Source: Streptomyces sp. TLI_146
Lineage (GTDB): Bacteria > Actinomycetota > Actinomycetes > Streptomycetales > Streptomycetaceae
DNA length: 64,000 bases
NCBI RefSeq assembly: GCF_002846415.1
Contig: NZ_PJMX01000001.1
Coordinates: forward strand, 930,001-994,000
Direction: 5' to 3'
Shown: positions 33,525 through 42,189 of the stretch, piece after piece
Numbering within the stretch: position 1 is the first letter of the stretch
How the letters are laid out: every line of letters begins with the position of its first letter
Translations under genes and position numbers: made by a program
Notes under the pieces: model-generated
The model's database searches: none
Told to the model about the DNA's origin: nothing
The model's input: only the letters and a program-made list of their open reading frames with translations

Positions 33525-34892
33525 TCACGCCATTTCGGGCTGCGGCTGCAATTCCGGTTGCCGTGCGGTCGCGGCCTGCGGTTCCCACATTTTGGTGGTC
33601 CGCGCATAGCTGTAGACGACCGAGCTCAGCGCCAGGATGAGAAGCGGTCCGAACACCCACGGGTGCTTGGCCATTTCCATCGGCAGATAGCGGTACGACA
33701 CCAAGAGCGCGGAGAAGACCGCTGTGCCATAAGCGACCAGCTGAATTGCCGACCGGTCCCAGCCTCGGTTGAACGAGCGCATCGCCGCCTCGATCGTCAG
33801 CGCGAACACGACACCCGCGATGAGATCCGCGCCGTAGTGGTAGCCGAATCCCAGCGTCGCGCTGAGCGTGGCGACCAGCCAGAACGTGCCCGCGTATCGC
33901 ACTCCCCGTGAACCCTTGCGGGAATGAATGAAGATCGTCGTGGCCCATGCCGTGTGCAGGCTGGGCATGCAGTTGCGCGGGGTGATCTCGTCGTACGGCA
34001 TCGGGTGCGGGTTCAGCGGCGGCGGCGTGTTCGGCCAGAGCTGGGCCAGCGCCCAGTGCCCGCCGCCGGTACCGAAGGCGCCGTCGCCGTAGGCGAAGAC
34101 CGGTCCGACCACCGGGAAGATCATGTAGATGGCAGGCCCGAGCAGCCCGATGACCAGGAAGGTGCGCACCAGATGGTGTTCCGGGAAGCGGCGCTCGACC
34201 GCCACTTTGCGCAGCTGGTAAAGGGCGACAAGAGCCGCCGCCAGCGGAAGCTGACTGTAGACGAAGTGCAGGAGGTGGGAGCCGAAGGGGCCGCTGGCCT
34301 CCACGACCTGGCCCGCCAGCCACGACGGATTGCCCAGCGCGTGGTCGGCGGTCGCCACGTACTGGTCGAGCACCATCGGCCGGGTCTTCGACGTGATGAG
34401 CAGCCAGGTGTCGCCCGTCTTGTGCCCGGCCACCAGCAGCAGGCCGAGACCGACGCCCTTCAGCAGCAGCGCACGCTCACGACCGGTGCGACGTGTAAGG
34501 GCGATGACCGCAATGCCCAGGATCACCCACAACGCGCCATTGCCGAAGGCCAGCTTGGCATCGAGCGCCCAGCGCAGCAGCAGGACAACGGCGTCGATGC
34601 CGACCGCGACACCGATCGCGATGAAGCGCTGCCGCCAGGTGAGCACCACCATCGTCAACGCCATACCGGCATACAACAGCGGCCCCGATTTGGGGGCGAA
34701 TATCACCTCCTGCGCCTGATTGGCGATCGGACCCGGCAGGCCATAGTGACGCGCCGTGATCTCCAGGCCGATGAGGAATCCGAGGGTTACCACGCCCGCC
34801 GTGGCCCACAGAATCGCGCGCGGCTGACGCAACGCGGCGAAGTCAATTCTGCGGGTTATTCGCGAAAGCACCCGCGTTGTTATAGAAGTCAA
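33525..34892 (-). CDS. PAP2-superfamily integral membrane phosphatase/transferase
   Basis: A 455-aa polytopic membrane protein. The lipid-phosphatase signature is split as usual: NCMPSLHTAWA (motif with catalytic-site His) and GFGYHYGADLIAG (nucleophile-type His and Asp). It resembles the inositol-phosphorylceramide-synthase-like PAP2 proteins of actinobacteria rather than small PgpB proteins. Around ten membrane helices are likely. The candidate start is TTG 34892; no ATG or GTG with a ribosome site lies nearby except GTG 34871. The upstream region is strikingly AT-rich. It may act on polyprenyl or inositol phosphate lipids; the substrate is uncertain. Confidence 0.85.
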   Translation of the reverse strand: MTSITTRVLSRITRRIDFAALRQPRAILWATAGVVTLGFLIGLEITARHYGLPGPIANQAQEVIFAPKSGPLLYAGMALTMVVLTWRQRFIAIGVAVGIDAVVLLLRWALDAKLAFGNGALWVILGIAVIALTRRTGRERALLLKGVGLGLLLVAGHKTGDTWLLITSKTRPMVLDQYVATADHALGNPSWLAGQVVEASGPFGSHLLHFVYSQLPLAAALVALYQLRKVAVERRFPEHHLVRTFLVIGLLGPAIYMIFPVVGPVFAYGDGAFGTGGGHWALAQLWPNTPPPLNPHPMPYDEITPRNCMPSLHTAWATTIFIHSRKGSRGVRYAGTFWLVATLSATLGFGYHYGADLIAGVVFALTIEAAMRSFNRGWDRSAIQLVAYGTAVFSALLVSYRYLPMEMAKHPWVFGPLLILALSSVVYSYARTTKMWEPQAATARQPELQPQPEMA

Positions 34893-35035
34893 TTGTATGG
34901 CCGATTTGTTAGATTTATTTGTTTAGGTCATTTTCCGTGCCGGACAGTATAAATCCCGGTTAAGGGCGGGCGACGGGGAGGCGACCACCGTTCGATCATG
35001 CTATCCGAGCGATGCGGGTGGCTTTGGCGGGTCTC
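34893..35035. other. AT-rich intergenic tract
   Basis: This 143-bp gap contains a run of about 70 bases (34893-34960) far below the local GC level, with several TATAAAT- and TTAGATTTATTT-like stretches. It must contain the promoter of the PAP2 gene, and TTTATACT on the minus strand is a plausible -10. No gene was seen. Confidence 0.5.
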
Positions 35036-35686
35036 TTACGCCTCGGAAGTCCTCGGGGCGGCGGCTTCCAGGTCGTCGATGCTGCCCGACATGATCGTCC
35101 GTATGTGTTCGGTGATGTGCTCGGCCGGCCAGTCCCACCAGGCCACGGCCAGCAGCCGGGCGATGTCCTCGTCGCTGTAACGGGTGCGGATGAGGCGGGC
35201 GGGATTGCCGCCGACGATCCCGTAGTCGGGTACGTCCGAGGTGACCACGGCCCCCGAGCCGATGATCGCGCCGTGCCCGATCCGCACTCCGGCCATCACG
35301 GTGGTCCCGTATCCGAACCAGACGTCGTTGCCGACGACGGTGTCCCCCCGGTTCGGCAGGCCGGTGAGCAGGTCGAAGTGCTCGGACCACGAGCCGCCCA
35401 TGGTGGGAAAGGGGAAAGTCGAGGGGCCGTCCATACGGTGGTTGGCTCCGTTCATGAGGAACCGCACCCCCGTGCCCAGCGCGCAGAACCTGCCGATGAT
35501 CAGCTTCTCGGGCCCGTAGTGGTAGAGCACGTTCCGCGTCTCGAACGCCGTCGCGTCGTCCGGGTCGTCGTAGTAGGAGTACTCCCCGACCTCGATCAGC
35601 GGTGACTTCACCAGCGGCTTGAGCAGCACCACCCGCGGCTGCTCGGGCATCGGATGGAGGACCGTCGGGTCGGCGGGGACAGGCAT
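35036..35686 (-). CDS. CatB/Vat-like xenobiotic O-acetyltransferase
   Basis: A 216-aa left-handed beta-helix acetyltransferase from ATG 35686. Hexapeptide repeats run through IIGRFCALGTGVRFLMNGAN, GDTVVGNDVWFGYGTTVMAG and VRIGHGAIIGSGAVVTSDVP. The catalytic His is in GANHRMDG, as in CatB/VatD enzymes. The C-terminal WWDWPAEHI is a family hallmark. It transfers acetyl from acetyl-CoA to a hydroxyl of a small molecule. Resistance to a specific drug cannot be claimed, since most chromosomal members have unknown substrates. Confidence 0.9.
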   Translation of the reverse strand: MPVPADPTVLHPMPEQPRVVLLKPLVKSPLIEVGEYSYYDDPDDATAFETRNVLYHYGPEKLIIGRFCALGTGVRFLMNGANHRMDGPSTFPFPTMGGSWSEHFDLLTGLPNRGDTVVGNDVWFGYGTTVMAGVRIGHGAIIGSGAVVTSDVPDYGIVGGNPARLIRTRYSDEDIARLLAVAWWDWPAEHITEHIRTIMSGSIDDLEAAAPRTSEA

Positions 35687-35787
35687 GGCGAGTGATTCCT
35701 TCCGAGCCGGGTGGTCGTATCCGGCTTCGCTCCATGATCGCCGTACCGCGCCGGCCAGGAAACCGCTTTGTGTGTATGAGGACAGGA

Positions 35788-37134
35788 TCAGCTGATCGGT
35801 TCCACCATCGGTGCGGGCCTGTCGAACATGGCGCACATCGCCGCGCTCTGGAGCGTCTTGGCCGCTTGGGTGAGTACGGGGAAGGCTTTCGGGTGCTCGG
35901 CGAAGGCCTCCGTCGCGACGAGGACAGTCGCCGTGCGCCTGCCAGTGGGGTCGGTGACGTGGGTGCTGAGGTAGCCGGGAATGCCGCCGTCGTGCGCCCA
36001 CACCCTGCCGCACGGGGTCGCGGCGGTCTGGATGCCCAGCCCGTAGCCGGGCCCACCCGGATCATTCGGATCCATGGGCACGGTGGTGCGCATCTGGGCC
36101 AGCTGGGCGGCGGGCAGCAGCTTGCCGGACATCAGCGCGGTGTAGAACCGCGCCCAGTCGTGCGCCGTGGACACCATGGCCCCGGCTGCCCCGCCCCACG
36201 AGGGGTTGTTGCGGGAGACGTCCACCTGACCGTCGTGGTGCGCCCCGGCGAAGTCCCTGGCCTCGGCGGGCACACCCGGCGGCATGTGGGCCGCGTCGGG
36301 TTCGTAACCCCGGGCGTGCGGGCCGCGCCAGGCGGAGTCCGTGGCGTAGTAGGTGTGCTCCAGGTGGAGCGGACGGGCGATCCGGTCACGGACCAGGTCA
36401 GCCAGACTCGTGCCCGTGGCCCTCTCCAGGACGGCGCCGATCGCCGCGTAGTTGGTGTTGCTGTACGACCACTGGGTGCCCGGCGGGAACAGCGGATCGT
36501 GCCGCACGCCGAGTGCGAGCAGTTGCTCCGATGTCCATCGCCTCGCGTCCTTGCCCATGGCGGAGGGCAGGATCGCGGGGTCTTCGGTGTAGTCGGACAG
36601 GCCGCTGGTGTGGTTCAGCAGCATGCGCAATGTGATCGCGCGGCCGTTGGGCACCTGGCCCGGCAGCCAGGTCTCCACCGGGTCGGTCAGGGCGAGCTTG
36701 CCCTCACCGACCAGTTGCAGCACGAGCGTGGCCATCATGGTCTTGGTGTTGGAGCCCATCCGGAACTCGTCTTCCGCCCGGAGCTGGTGATCCTTCCTGG
36801 TCCAGGGGGCCTGCTCGGTGATCTCGACGGGGCGGCCGTGGCCGTCGTCCACCCGCACGATCACTGCGGGCGCTCCGGCTGCCACCAATTTCCGTGCCAG
36901 GCGCTCCAGTTGGGAGTGGTGGGGCGACTCGGCCGCGGAGGCGGGAGTGGCATGCGCGGTCGGCGGAGTCGCGGTCGTACGGGCGGCCGCGTGGCCTTCG
37001 TAACCGAGCGTGCCGACCAGGCCGGTCACCGCCAGGAGGGATACCGCGACCATGAGGCGCTCACGACGTCGGCGGGCGGCGGATCGAGGCCGGGACTGTT
37101 CGTGCGCGCTGGTGTTGCGCGAGCCTGTCGTCAT
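35788..37134 (-). CDS. Secreted serine hydrolase, class C beta-lactamase / DD-peptidase family
   Basis: A 448-aa exported protein. I prefer ATG 37134 over the in-frame GTG 37143 because AAGGG lies at the right distance. The signal peptide has an RRRRERLMVAVSLLAVTG core. The active-site motifs are SNTK in MGSNTKTMM, YSN in WSYSNTNYA and HDG in VWAHDGGIPGY. It parallels the hydrolase at 1469-2674, sharing the AQLAQMRTTV segment and the same order of motifs, so the two are paralogues. It probably hydrolyses peptidoglycan stem peptides or secreted esters. Confidence 0.88.
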   Translation of the reverse strand: MTTGSRNTSAHEQSRPRSAARRRRERLMVAVSLLAVTGLVGTLGYEGHAAARTTATPPTAHATPASAAESPHHSQLERLARKLVAAGAPAVIVRVDDGHGRPVEITEQAPWTRKDHQLRAEDEFRMGSNTKTMMATLVLQLVGEGKLALTDPVETWLPGQVPNGRAITLRMLLNHTSGLSDYTEDPAILPSAMGKDARRWTSEQLLALGVRHDPLFPPGTQWSYSNTNYAAIGAVLERATGTSLADLVRDRIARPLHLEHTYYATDSAWRGPHARGYEPDAAHMPPGVPAEARDFAGAHHDGQVDVSRNNPSWGGAAGAMVSTAHDWARFYTALMSGKLLPAAQLAQMRTTVPMDPNDPGGPGYGLGIQTAATPCGRVWAHDGGIPGYLSTHVTDPTGRRTATVLVATEAFAEHPKAFPVLTQAAKTLQSAAMCAMFDRPAPMVEPIS

Positions 37135-37412
37135 GCTGTTCACCCTTACCCACCCGGGGACGGCGGGTCACTGCGGCACGCCACCCACTTGAGGGTGGTG
37201 CCTGCCCCCCTCCCCGGCAACTCCCGTCCAACCAGGCCGAGTCCACGGCGGCGTCACCGTCACGCGACCGTACGCACGCCGTCCCCCACGCCCCCTCGGT
37301 TCCTTGTTCGGAAGCAATGCGGATGGAAATATCACTGGTTGCTCAGAGCTGCGACGCCGTTCCGCATTCCGTTCCCTCAACTGAGGGATCCATCAGCTTA
37401 CGGAGACCGCTC

Positions 37413-38201
37413 ATGCCCGATGCCAACAGCCCCTACCAGCCCGGTACTCCCTGCTGGGTCGACCTCATGGTCCCCGACCAGCAGGCGGCGCTCGACTTCT
37501 ACTGCGGCCTGTTCGGCTGGGAGGGGGAGGTGGGGCCGCCGGAGACCGGTGGGTACGCCGTCTGCACACTCAACGGCAAACCGGTGGCGGGCATAGCGAC
37601 CGCGATGTTGCCCGACGGCGGGCCCACCCGGCCGACCGTGTGGACCACCTATCTCGCCACCTCCGACGCTGACGCCGACGAGAAGAGCGTCGTCGGCAAC
37701 GGCGGCACCGTGATCATGCCCGGGGTGGACGTCCTCACGCTCGGACGTATGTCGCTCGCCGCCGACCCCACGGGCGCGGTGTTCGGTCTGTGGCAGGCCC
37801 ACGACTTCCTCGGCGCGCAGGTCGTCAACGAGCCCGGCGCGTTCATCTGGAGCGAGCTGAACACCGGCGACCCGGATGCCGCAGCACTCTTCTACGCCGA
37901 CGTCCTGGGCATCACGAGGGCCCCGATGGACGGCGAGGACGGCTACTTCGCCCTCCGAGTGGACAAGCGGACCGTCGCCGGGATGCAGGGGCTCGACAAG
38001 ATGCCGCCGGGCACGCCCTCGCACTGGCTGACGTACTTCGCCGTCGACGACACCGACAGCACCATCGAGGCCCTGATCCGCGCGGGCGGCAACGTCCTCA
38101 GGCCGCCGTTCGACATGACCGCGGGGCGGATGGCCGTGGTGCAGGACCCGCAGGGCGGCAAATTCGCCATCATCACCCCTTCCTCCACCGAATCCCGCTG
38201 A
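37413..38201 (+). CDS. VOC family protein with two tandem glyoxalase-like domains
   Basis: A 262-aa protein from ATG 37413 behind GGAGACC. Two vicinal-oxygen-chelate modules follow each other: PGTPCWVDLMVPDQQAALDF..LWQAHDF and EPGAFIWSELNTGDPDAAAL..GGKFAIITP. The first metal-ligand positions are Asp/Glu rather than His, as in the family of hydroxylase-like VOC proteins frequent in Streptomyces (CFP30-type). A binding or detoxification function is likely, but none is established. A single monomer can form a complete paired module. Confidence 0.85.
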   Translation: MPDANSPYQPGTPCWVDLMVPDQQAALDFYCGLFGWEGEVGPPETGGYAVCTLNGKPVAGIATAMLPDGGPTRPTVWTTYLATSDADADEKSVVGNGGTVIMPGVDVLTLGRMSLAADPTGAVFGLWQAHDFLGAQVVNEPGAFIWSELNTGDPDAAALFYADVLGITRAPMDGEDGYFALRVDKRTVAGMQGLDKMPPGTPSHWLTYFAVDDTDSTIEALIRAGGNVLRPPFDMTAGRMAVVQDPQGGKFAIITPSSTESR

Positions 38202-38387
38202 CCCCGGCCGCACCAGGCACACAGACGCGGGCCAGGCTCTCGGCGCCCGGATCGGCCCGTCCGCCGACATGGCGGGCGGGCCGGACGTCGGTGGCCCGCT
38301 CCAGGAGCCCGGCCACCGGCGATGAGTTTCGCCGTGGGTTCCGGTCTCTATCGGCAGACACGATCAACCGCACTCAAGGAGAGCGTC

Positions 38388-38966
38388 ATGTCCGCCACCT
38401 ACACGTTCGACGTCTTTTCCAGCCTCGACGGCTTCGGCGGCGCCGGCGGCGACTGGACCGGCTACTGGGGCAAGCAGGGCCCCGAGCTCCTGGACCGCCG
38501 CCTCGCCCTGTACGACGAGGAGCAGCGGATGGTCTTCGGGGCCAACACGTATCGCGCGTTCGCGCAGATGCTGGCCGCGAGCACCGAGGAGTCCGATGTA
38601 CGTGACCCCTGGGTCACACGGATGAGGAGCCTGCCGGCCACGGTGGTGTCGACCACGCTGGAGGAGCCCCTCGACTGGCCGGACGCGAACGTCGTGAGCG
38701 GCGACGCCGTCGATGTCGTCGCCCGGCTCAAGCAGGAGTCCGCGGTACCGCTGCGCTCGCACGGCAGTCTGTCGATGAACCGGGCTCTCATGGCGGCCGG
38801 GCTGGTCGACCGCGTCCAGGTGACGCTCTTCCCCGTGATCACGGGGAAGACGGGGCTGGACCCGATCTTCCAGGGTGCGGCCGACTTCGACCTCGAACTG
38901 ATCGAGCACCGGACGCTCGACGGCCATATCCAGGAGCTCATCTACCGGCCCACCCTGCACGCCTGA
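38388..38966 (+). CDS. Dihydrofolate reductase-family protein (RibD C-terminal domain)
   Basis: A 192-aa protein from ATG 38388 with AAGGAG upstream. The start TYTFDVFSSLDGFGG and the central MVFGANTYRAFAQML, LPATVVSTTLEEPLDW and LPxI-like LFPVITGKTG segments fit the RibD/DHFR-like reductases. The nucleotide-binding LRSHGSLSMNRALM replaces the usual GGG loop of DHFR. It is likely an NADPH-dependent reductase of unknown substrate rather than the folate enzyme. It stands alone. Confidence 0.87.
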   Translation: MSATYTFDVFSSLDGFGGAGGDWTGYWGKQGPELLDRRLALYDEEQRMVFGANTYRAFAQMLAASTEESDVRDPWVTRMRSLPATVVSTTLEEPLDWPDANVVSGDAVDVVARLKQESAVPLRSHGSLSMNRALMAAGLVDRVQVTLFPVITGKTGLDPIFQGAADFDLELIEHRTLDGHIQELIYRPTLHA

Positions 38967-39000
38967 GTCCATCGACGTAATCGACCCCGCCGATCAGCCG

Positions 39001-39026
39001 AACCTGAACCTGACCCTGAACCTGAC
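39001..39026. repeat. Short hexanucleotide repeat
   Basis: Four hexamers in a row (AACCTG, AACCTG, ACCCTG, AACCTG) lie in the intergenic region after the DHFR-like gene. They are tract-like and too short for a mobile-element end. Confidence 0.6.
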
Positions 39027-39109
39027 GGAGGCTCCCGCCGACCGACATACCGACGACTGCGGGGTGCTGTGACCACTGTGCGGACGGTCACCTTGACGAC
39101 CATCGACGC

Positions 39110-39128
39110 TTAGGCCAGCCTTACCTTC
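39110..39128. promoter_or_regulatory. DmdR/DtxR-like iron box
   Basis: TTAGGCCAGCCTTACCTTC matches 14 of 19 positions of the DtxR/IdeR/DmdR consensus TTAGGTTAGGCTAACCTAA. It overlaps the -10 position of a promoter whose -35 would be TTGACG at 39093-39098. It lies 52 bp upstream of the membrane-protein gene, the classical place for iron-dependent repression. Confidence 0.55.
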
Positions 39129-39179
39129 GCTCACCGATTGCTGGTGCGAGCGTGCCTGCAGAAGATCCCTGGAGCAACC

Positions 39180-39758
39180 ATGTCCGCCGCCGACGCCCCC
39201 GCGACCCCCCACAGACCCGGACGGGAAGCAGAACTGCTCCAGCTTCCCCACTGGTGTCGGACCGCGGCGGCGTCCCTCGCGGTATGCGCCGGCTGGGCGG
39301 CCACGACGTGGATCGCCTTGCACCTGCAAGCCGACGCCACGCTTCACACCGCGGCCCTTTTCGTCCACCTCGCTTGCCTGGTCCTGGGCTTCGGTGCGGT
39401 CCTCGCCGTCGATTACTACGGTGCCCTGTGGCTCACGGGCCGCAAGACGCTCCGCGAGGTACTCGACTTCACGGGGCCCTTGCACGTCCCGGTGTGGGCA
39501 GGTCTCGGCGGCCTGCTCTTCAGCGGTGCCTTCCTGCATCCCGATCTCGGTTCACCGCTCACGTGCGTCAAGCTCGGCCTTGTTCTTCTGCTCGCGCTCA
39601 ACGGTGTCCAGGCGTCGGCCCTGCACCGCCGCCTGACCGCCGTCGACGGCGACCCGGTCGGCCCCTCGCTGTTGGTCCGCAGCGCTGTGACAGCAGCCGT
39701 TTCCCAGGGGGCCTGGTGGGGCGCGGTGACGATCGGCTTCCTGAACAGCCAGCGCTGA
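39180..39758 (+). CDS. Integral membrane protein downstream of an iron box
   Basis: A 192-aa protein from ATG 39180 with GGAG upstream. Four to five membrane helices are visible (AAASLAVCAGWAATTWIALH, ALFVHLACLVLGFGAVLAVD, VWAGLGGLLFSGAF, LTCVKLGLVLLLALNGVQAS and SAVTAAVSQGAWWGAVTIGF). Conserved-looking His residues near helix ends could bind haem or metal, as in CopD/DUF2269-like proteins. The iron box argues for a role in iron or haem handling. I do not recognise the family firmly. Confidence 0.75.
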   Translation: MSAADAPATPHRPGREAELLQLPHWCRTAAASLAVCAGWAATTWIALHLQADATLHTAALFVHLACLVLGFGAVLAVDYYGALWLTGRKTLREVLDFTGPLHVPVWAGLGGLLFSGAFLHPDLGSPLTCVKLGLVLLLALNGVQASALHRRLTAVDGDPVGPSLLVRSAVTAAVSQGAWWGAVTIGFLNSQR

Positions 39759-39935
39759 GCGGTTCGGGCGCGGCGGTACGGCGCTGCGCGCCCGGGAGCC
39801 AGGACTCGATCATGCGCGTGGGCCCTCCACATACGCATGCGAGCGTGCGCGTTCGTCCTGCCTGATGAGTGGCTCACACGAGAAGGGCCTCGCCCCATAC
39901 CCTGTGAAGTGACTTGCTGCGCGGAGATGAAAGGC

Positions 39936-41192
39936 ATGGCCGTGTCATCTGATGCAACTCCGGACCCGTACGTCGACCCTTTGAAGTTCGGCCAGAGAAT
40001 GCAGATCCTCCGCGAGCGTCGAGGCATGAGCCGAACTGTTCTGGCCGGTCTCGTCGGCATGTCGGCTTCCTGGGTGAAGCGGATCGAGAACGGCCAACTT
40101 CAGGCGCCGGGCCTGGAAATGGTCATGCTCATCGCCGAAGCCCTCCGAGTCCGGGACCTCGCCGACCTCTCCGGGCGCCCGGACAGGCACGTGAACCTGT
40201 TCATCGGCCCCGGACATCCACGCCTCGCCGCGGTCCGGGCCGCGATCGACTCGTATCCTCTGAGCACAAGCCGGGAGGCCCCGCCCGCCGAACACCTCCG
40301 CGCTCGCCTCGAACGCGCCTGGGCGGAACGGCACTCGGCCCCGAACCACCGCGAAGTCATCGGCGAGCTGCTACCGAGCCTCATCGAAGACGCTCAGCTC
40401 AGGGTGCGCCAGGCACAGCAGTCCGCCGAGTGGCGCGCTGCCCAGGCGGTGCTGGCCGAGGTCTACTCGCTGGCTCAGTTCTTCGTGGCTTACCAGCCCG
40501 ACAGCAGCCTGCTGTGGCGCATCGCCGAGCGCGGCATGGTCGCAGCCCAACAGAGCGACAACCCCCATGCGGTGGGCGTCGCAGCCTGGCTGATGGCACA
40601 GGCTCACCGCGACTCCGGGCCGGGGCACTACGACGCGGCTGACGCGGTCACCCTCGAAGCCCTGCGGTACTTGGCACCTCAGCTGCCGGACGCGGCTGAT
40701 CCTGTCCTGGCCATCGCTGGAGCCCTCACGTTCGAGGCCGGGTATACGGCGGCGCGCCGGGGCGACACGGGGACGGCGTGGCGATACTGGGACACGGCGC
40801 GGGACATGGCCGGACGGCTACCGGGCGACTACTTCCACCCCGTGACCAGTTTTTCGCAGGCCATCATGGGTGCGCATGCCGTGACAGTGGCGGTCGAGCT
40901 GCACGCGGGCCCGGAGTCGGTGAGGCAAGCCGCGCGCGCGGACACCACCACGATCCCGTCGCGGCCGCGCAGGGCCCGGCATCGGATCGAGGAGGCTCGG
41001 GGCTTCCGGCTCGACGGACAGCCGGACGTGGCGATCGCGACGCTGGACAAGGCGTACGAAGCGGCGCCGGAGACGATCCGGTACAACGGCTACGCGAAGT
41101 CGATCATTCTTGAGGAGACGGAGTCGAAGGTCAGTGCCCGCCGGCGCCGAGCGTCCGAACTCGCACTGAAGATCGGCCTGCTCGCCGCGTGA
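39936..41192 (+). CDS. XRE-family helix-turn-helix regulator with TPR-like C-terminus
   Basis: A 418-aa protein starting near ATG 39936. The N-terminal HTH is FGQRMQILRERRGMSRTVLA, then GLVGMSASWVKRIENGQ and LIAEALRV. The remaining 320 residues are helical, with repeating pairs such as AAWLMAQAHRDSG, ALTFEAGYTAARRG and LDGQPDVAIATLDKAYEAAP, i.e. degenerate TPR repeats that probably bind a peptide or protein. This architecture is common in actinomycete accessory regulators. The two genes downstream may be its partners: 89 bp, then GTGA-coupled. Confidence 0.87.
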   Translation: MAVSSDATPDPYVDPLKFGQRMQILRERRGMSRTVLAGLVGMSASWVKRIENGQLQAPGLEMVMLIAEALRVRDLADLSGRPDRHVNLFIGPGHPRLAAVRAAIDSYPLSTSREAPPAEHLRARLERAWAERHSAPNHREVIGELLPSLIEDAQLRVRQAQQSAEWRAAQAVLAEVYSLAQFFVAYQPDSSLLWRIAERGMVAAQQSDNPHAVGVAAWLMAQAHRDSGPGHYDAADAVTLEALRYLAPQLPDAADPVLAIAGALTFEAGYTAARRGDTGTAWRYWDTARDMAGRLPGDYFHPVTSFSQAIMGAHAVTVAVELHAGPESVRQAARADTTTIPSRPRRARHRIEEARGFRLDGQPDVAIATLDKAYEAAPETIRYNGYAKSIILEETESKVSARRRRASELALKIGLLAA

Positions 41193-41281
41193 GCAAGGGG
41201 ACACAATCAGTGTCCTCAACTTCACTGACCCGCCCCTACGTTCGTCATCGACCAGACCACCGACGACGACAGGGACTCACC

Positions 41282-41629
41282 GTGTTCGCTATTCCCATCG
41301 GAACCGGCAGAGGCGACAGCCGCGTGAGCGTCGCCTTGTACGCCTGTGTCCCAGACGGTACCGAACCCGACGCGACGCTGGACGAACTGCGCGAGTACGC
41401 CACGTCTCGGGCGTGGACGGTGACGGCCGCTCTGCACGACGTCGGGCCGCAGGATCGCCCCGTGGGACAGCGGCCCGGCCTGCGGCGCGTGCTGAGGCTC
41501 ATGGAGGACGCGCGGGTCCAGGGTGTGGTGACGCCGTCGGCAGCTCACCTCACCGTGGCGCTGCCTCTCCGCAGTCGCGCTGCCGCCGCGTTCCTCTGCT
41601 ACCCCCAGCCCACTGAGGTGACGCGGTGA
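41282..41629 (+). CDS. Small protein with degenerate serine-recombinase N-terminal fold
   Basis: A 115-aa protein from GTG 41282. RVSVALYACVPDGTEPDATL, then DELREYATSRAWTVTAALHD and RPGLRRVLRLMEDARVQGVV follow the N-terminal catalytic domain of resolvases. The catalytic serine expected after YARV is replaced by proline (YACVPDG), and no DNA-binding domain follows. It is therefore not an active recombinase. Its stop overlaps the next GTG start, so the two products are made together, probably as a regulatory or binding unit with the XRE protein. Confidence 0.65.
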   Translation: MFAIPIGTGRGDSRVSVALYACVPDGTEPDATLDELREYATSRAWTVTAALHDVGPQDRPVGQRPGLRRVLRLMEDARVQGVVTPSAAHLTVALPLRSRAAAAFLCYPQPTEVTR

Positions 41630-42189
41630 AGAGCCGAGCCAGCAAGGCAATCACTGACTGGCTCGCCTCCGCGCACCGCCTGCCGTCGCAGGCCCGGCGC
41701 GAGTTCGACGTGGGTATCGTTCTCTTGCCGACCGGCGAGAAATTCGACGCGATCCGGCTGCCCGCCGAGGTCGTCCACGCGGCGGCAGGTGGTGATGCCC
41801 CGGAGGCCGTCGGCGCGTTCCTCGCCGAAACCCTGGAGAACGGGGCGGTCATCCACGACGCCTACGGCGTCGGCGTCTGCTACTACGCCCTCGTCCCGCC
41901 TGGTACAGGCGACAACTGGCGGACGGGCAGGACAGGCTGCGACAGAAGACCAGGACCGAGCAGACGCTGCTCCCCGACTGCGTCGGCCAAGCCGACCGAC
42001 GAGGAGCTCGCCGCCCTCGGCCTCGCGGAGCGGGAACGCACGCTGCAGGCGTGGAGCCGCGAGAAGCAGGGGGCGAGGACGAACAAGGATCCAGGGAAAC
42101 AAGCGCGTAACGCTCCCTGGCTATGGTCGCCCGATGACCAGCGAGGTGGAAGGGGCAAGCGTGAGTGCGCGGATTCGGGCCGGTGGTGA
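41626..42189 (+). CDS. Hypothetical protein, primase-polymerase-like N-terminus
   Basis: A 187-aa product from GTG 41626 (GTGA overlap with the preceding stop). ASKAITDWLASAHRLPSQAR, LLPTGEKFDAIRLPAEVVHA and GAVIHDAYGVGVCYYALVPPG recall the N-terminal part of short Streptomyces proteins related to bifunctional primase/polymerase domains, as I remember them. The rest diverges (WRTGRTGCDRRPGPSRRCSP), perhaps after a frameshift or recombination near 41925. The tail (ELAALGLAERERTLQAWSRE) is again regular. It overlaps the 5' end of the acetyltransferase gene. It is likely degenerate or chimeric; function unknown. Confidence 0.55.
   Translation: MKSRASKAITDWLASAHRLPSQARREFDVGIVLLPTGEKFDAIRLPAEVVHAAAGGDAPEAVGAFLAETLENGAVIHDAYGVGVCYYALVPPGTGDNWRTGRTGCDRRPGPSRRCSPTASAKPTDEELAALGLAERERTLQAWSREKQGARTNKDPGKQARNAPWLWSPDDQRGGRGKRECADSGRW

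Noticed and set aside
39001..39026. Hexamer repeats considered as a mobile-element end or CRISPR-like array
   Set aside because: Only four imperfect 6-base units, no spacers, no transposase or cas gene nearby.
41282..41629. Active resolvase/integrase marking an integrated element
   Set aside because: Catalytic serine position is proline and the DNA-binding domain is absent. No att repeats were found around it.
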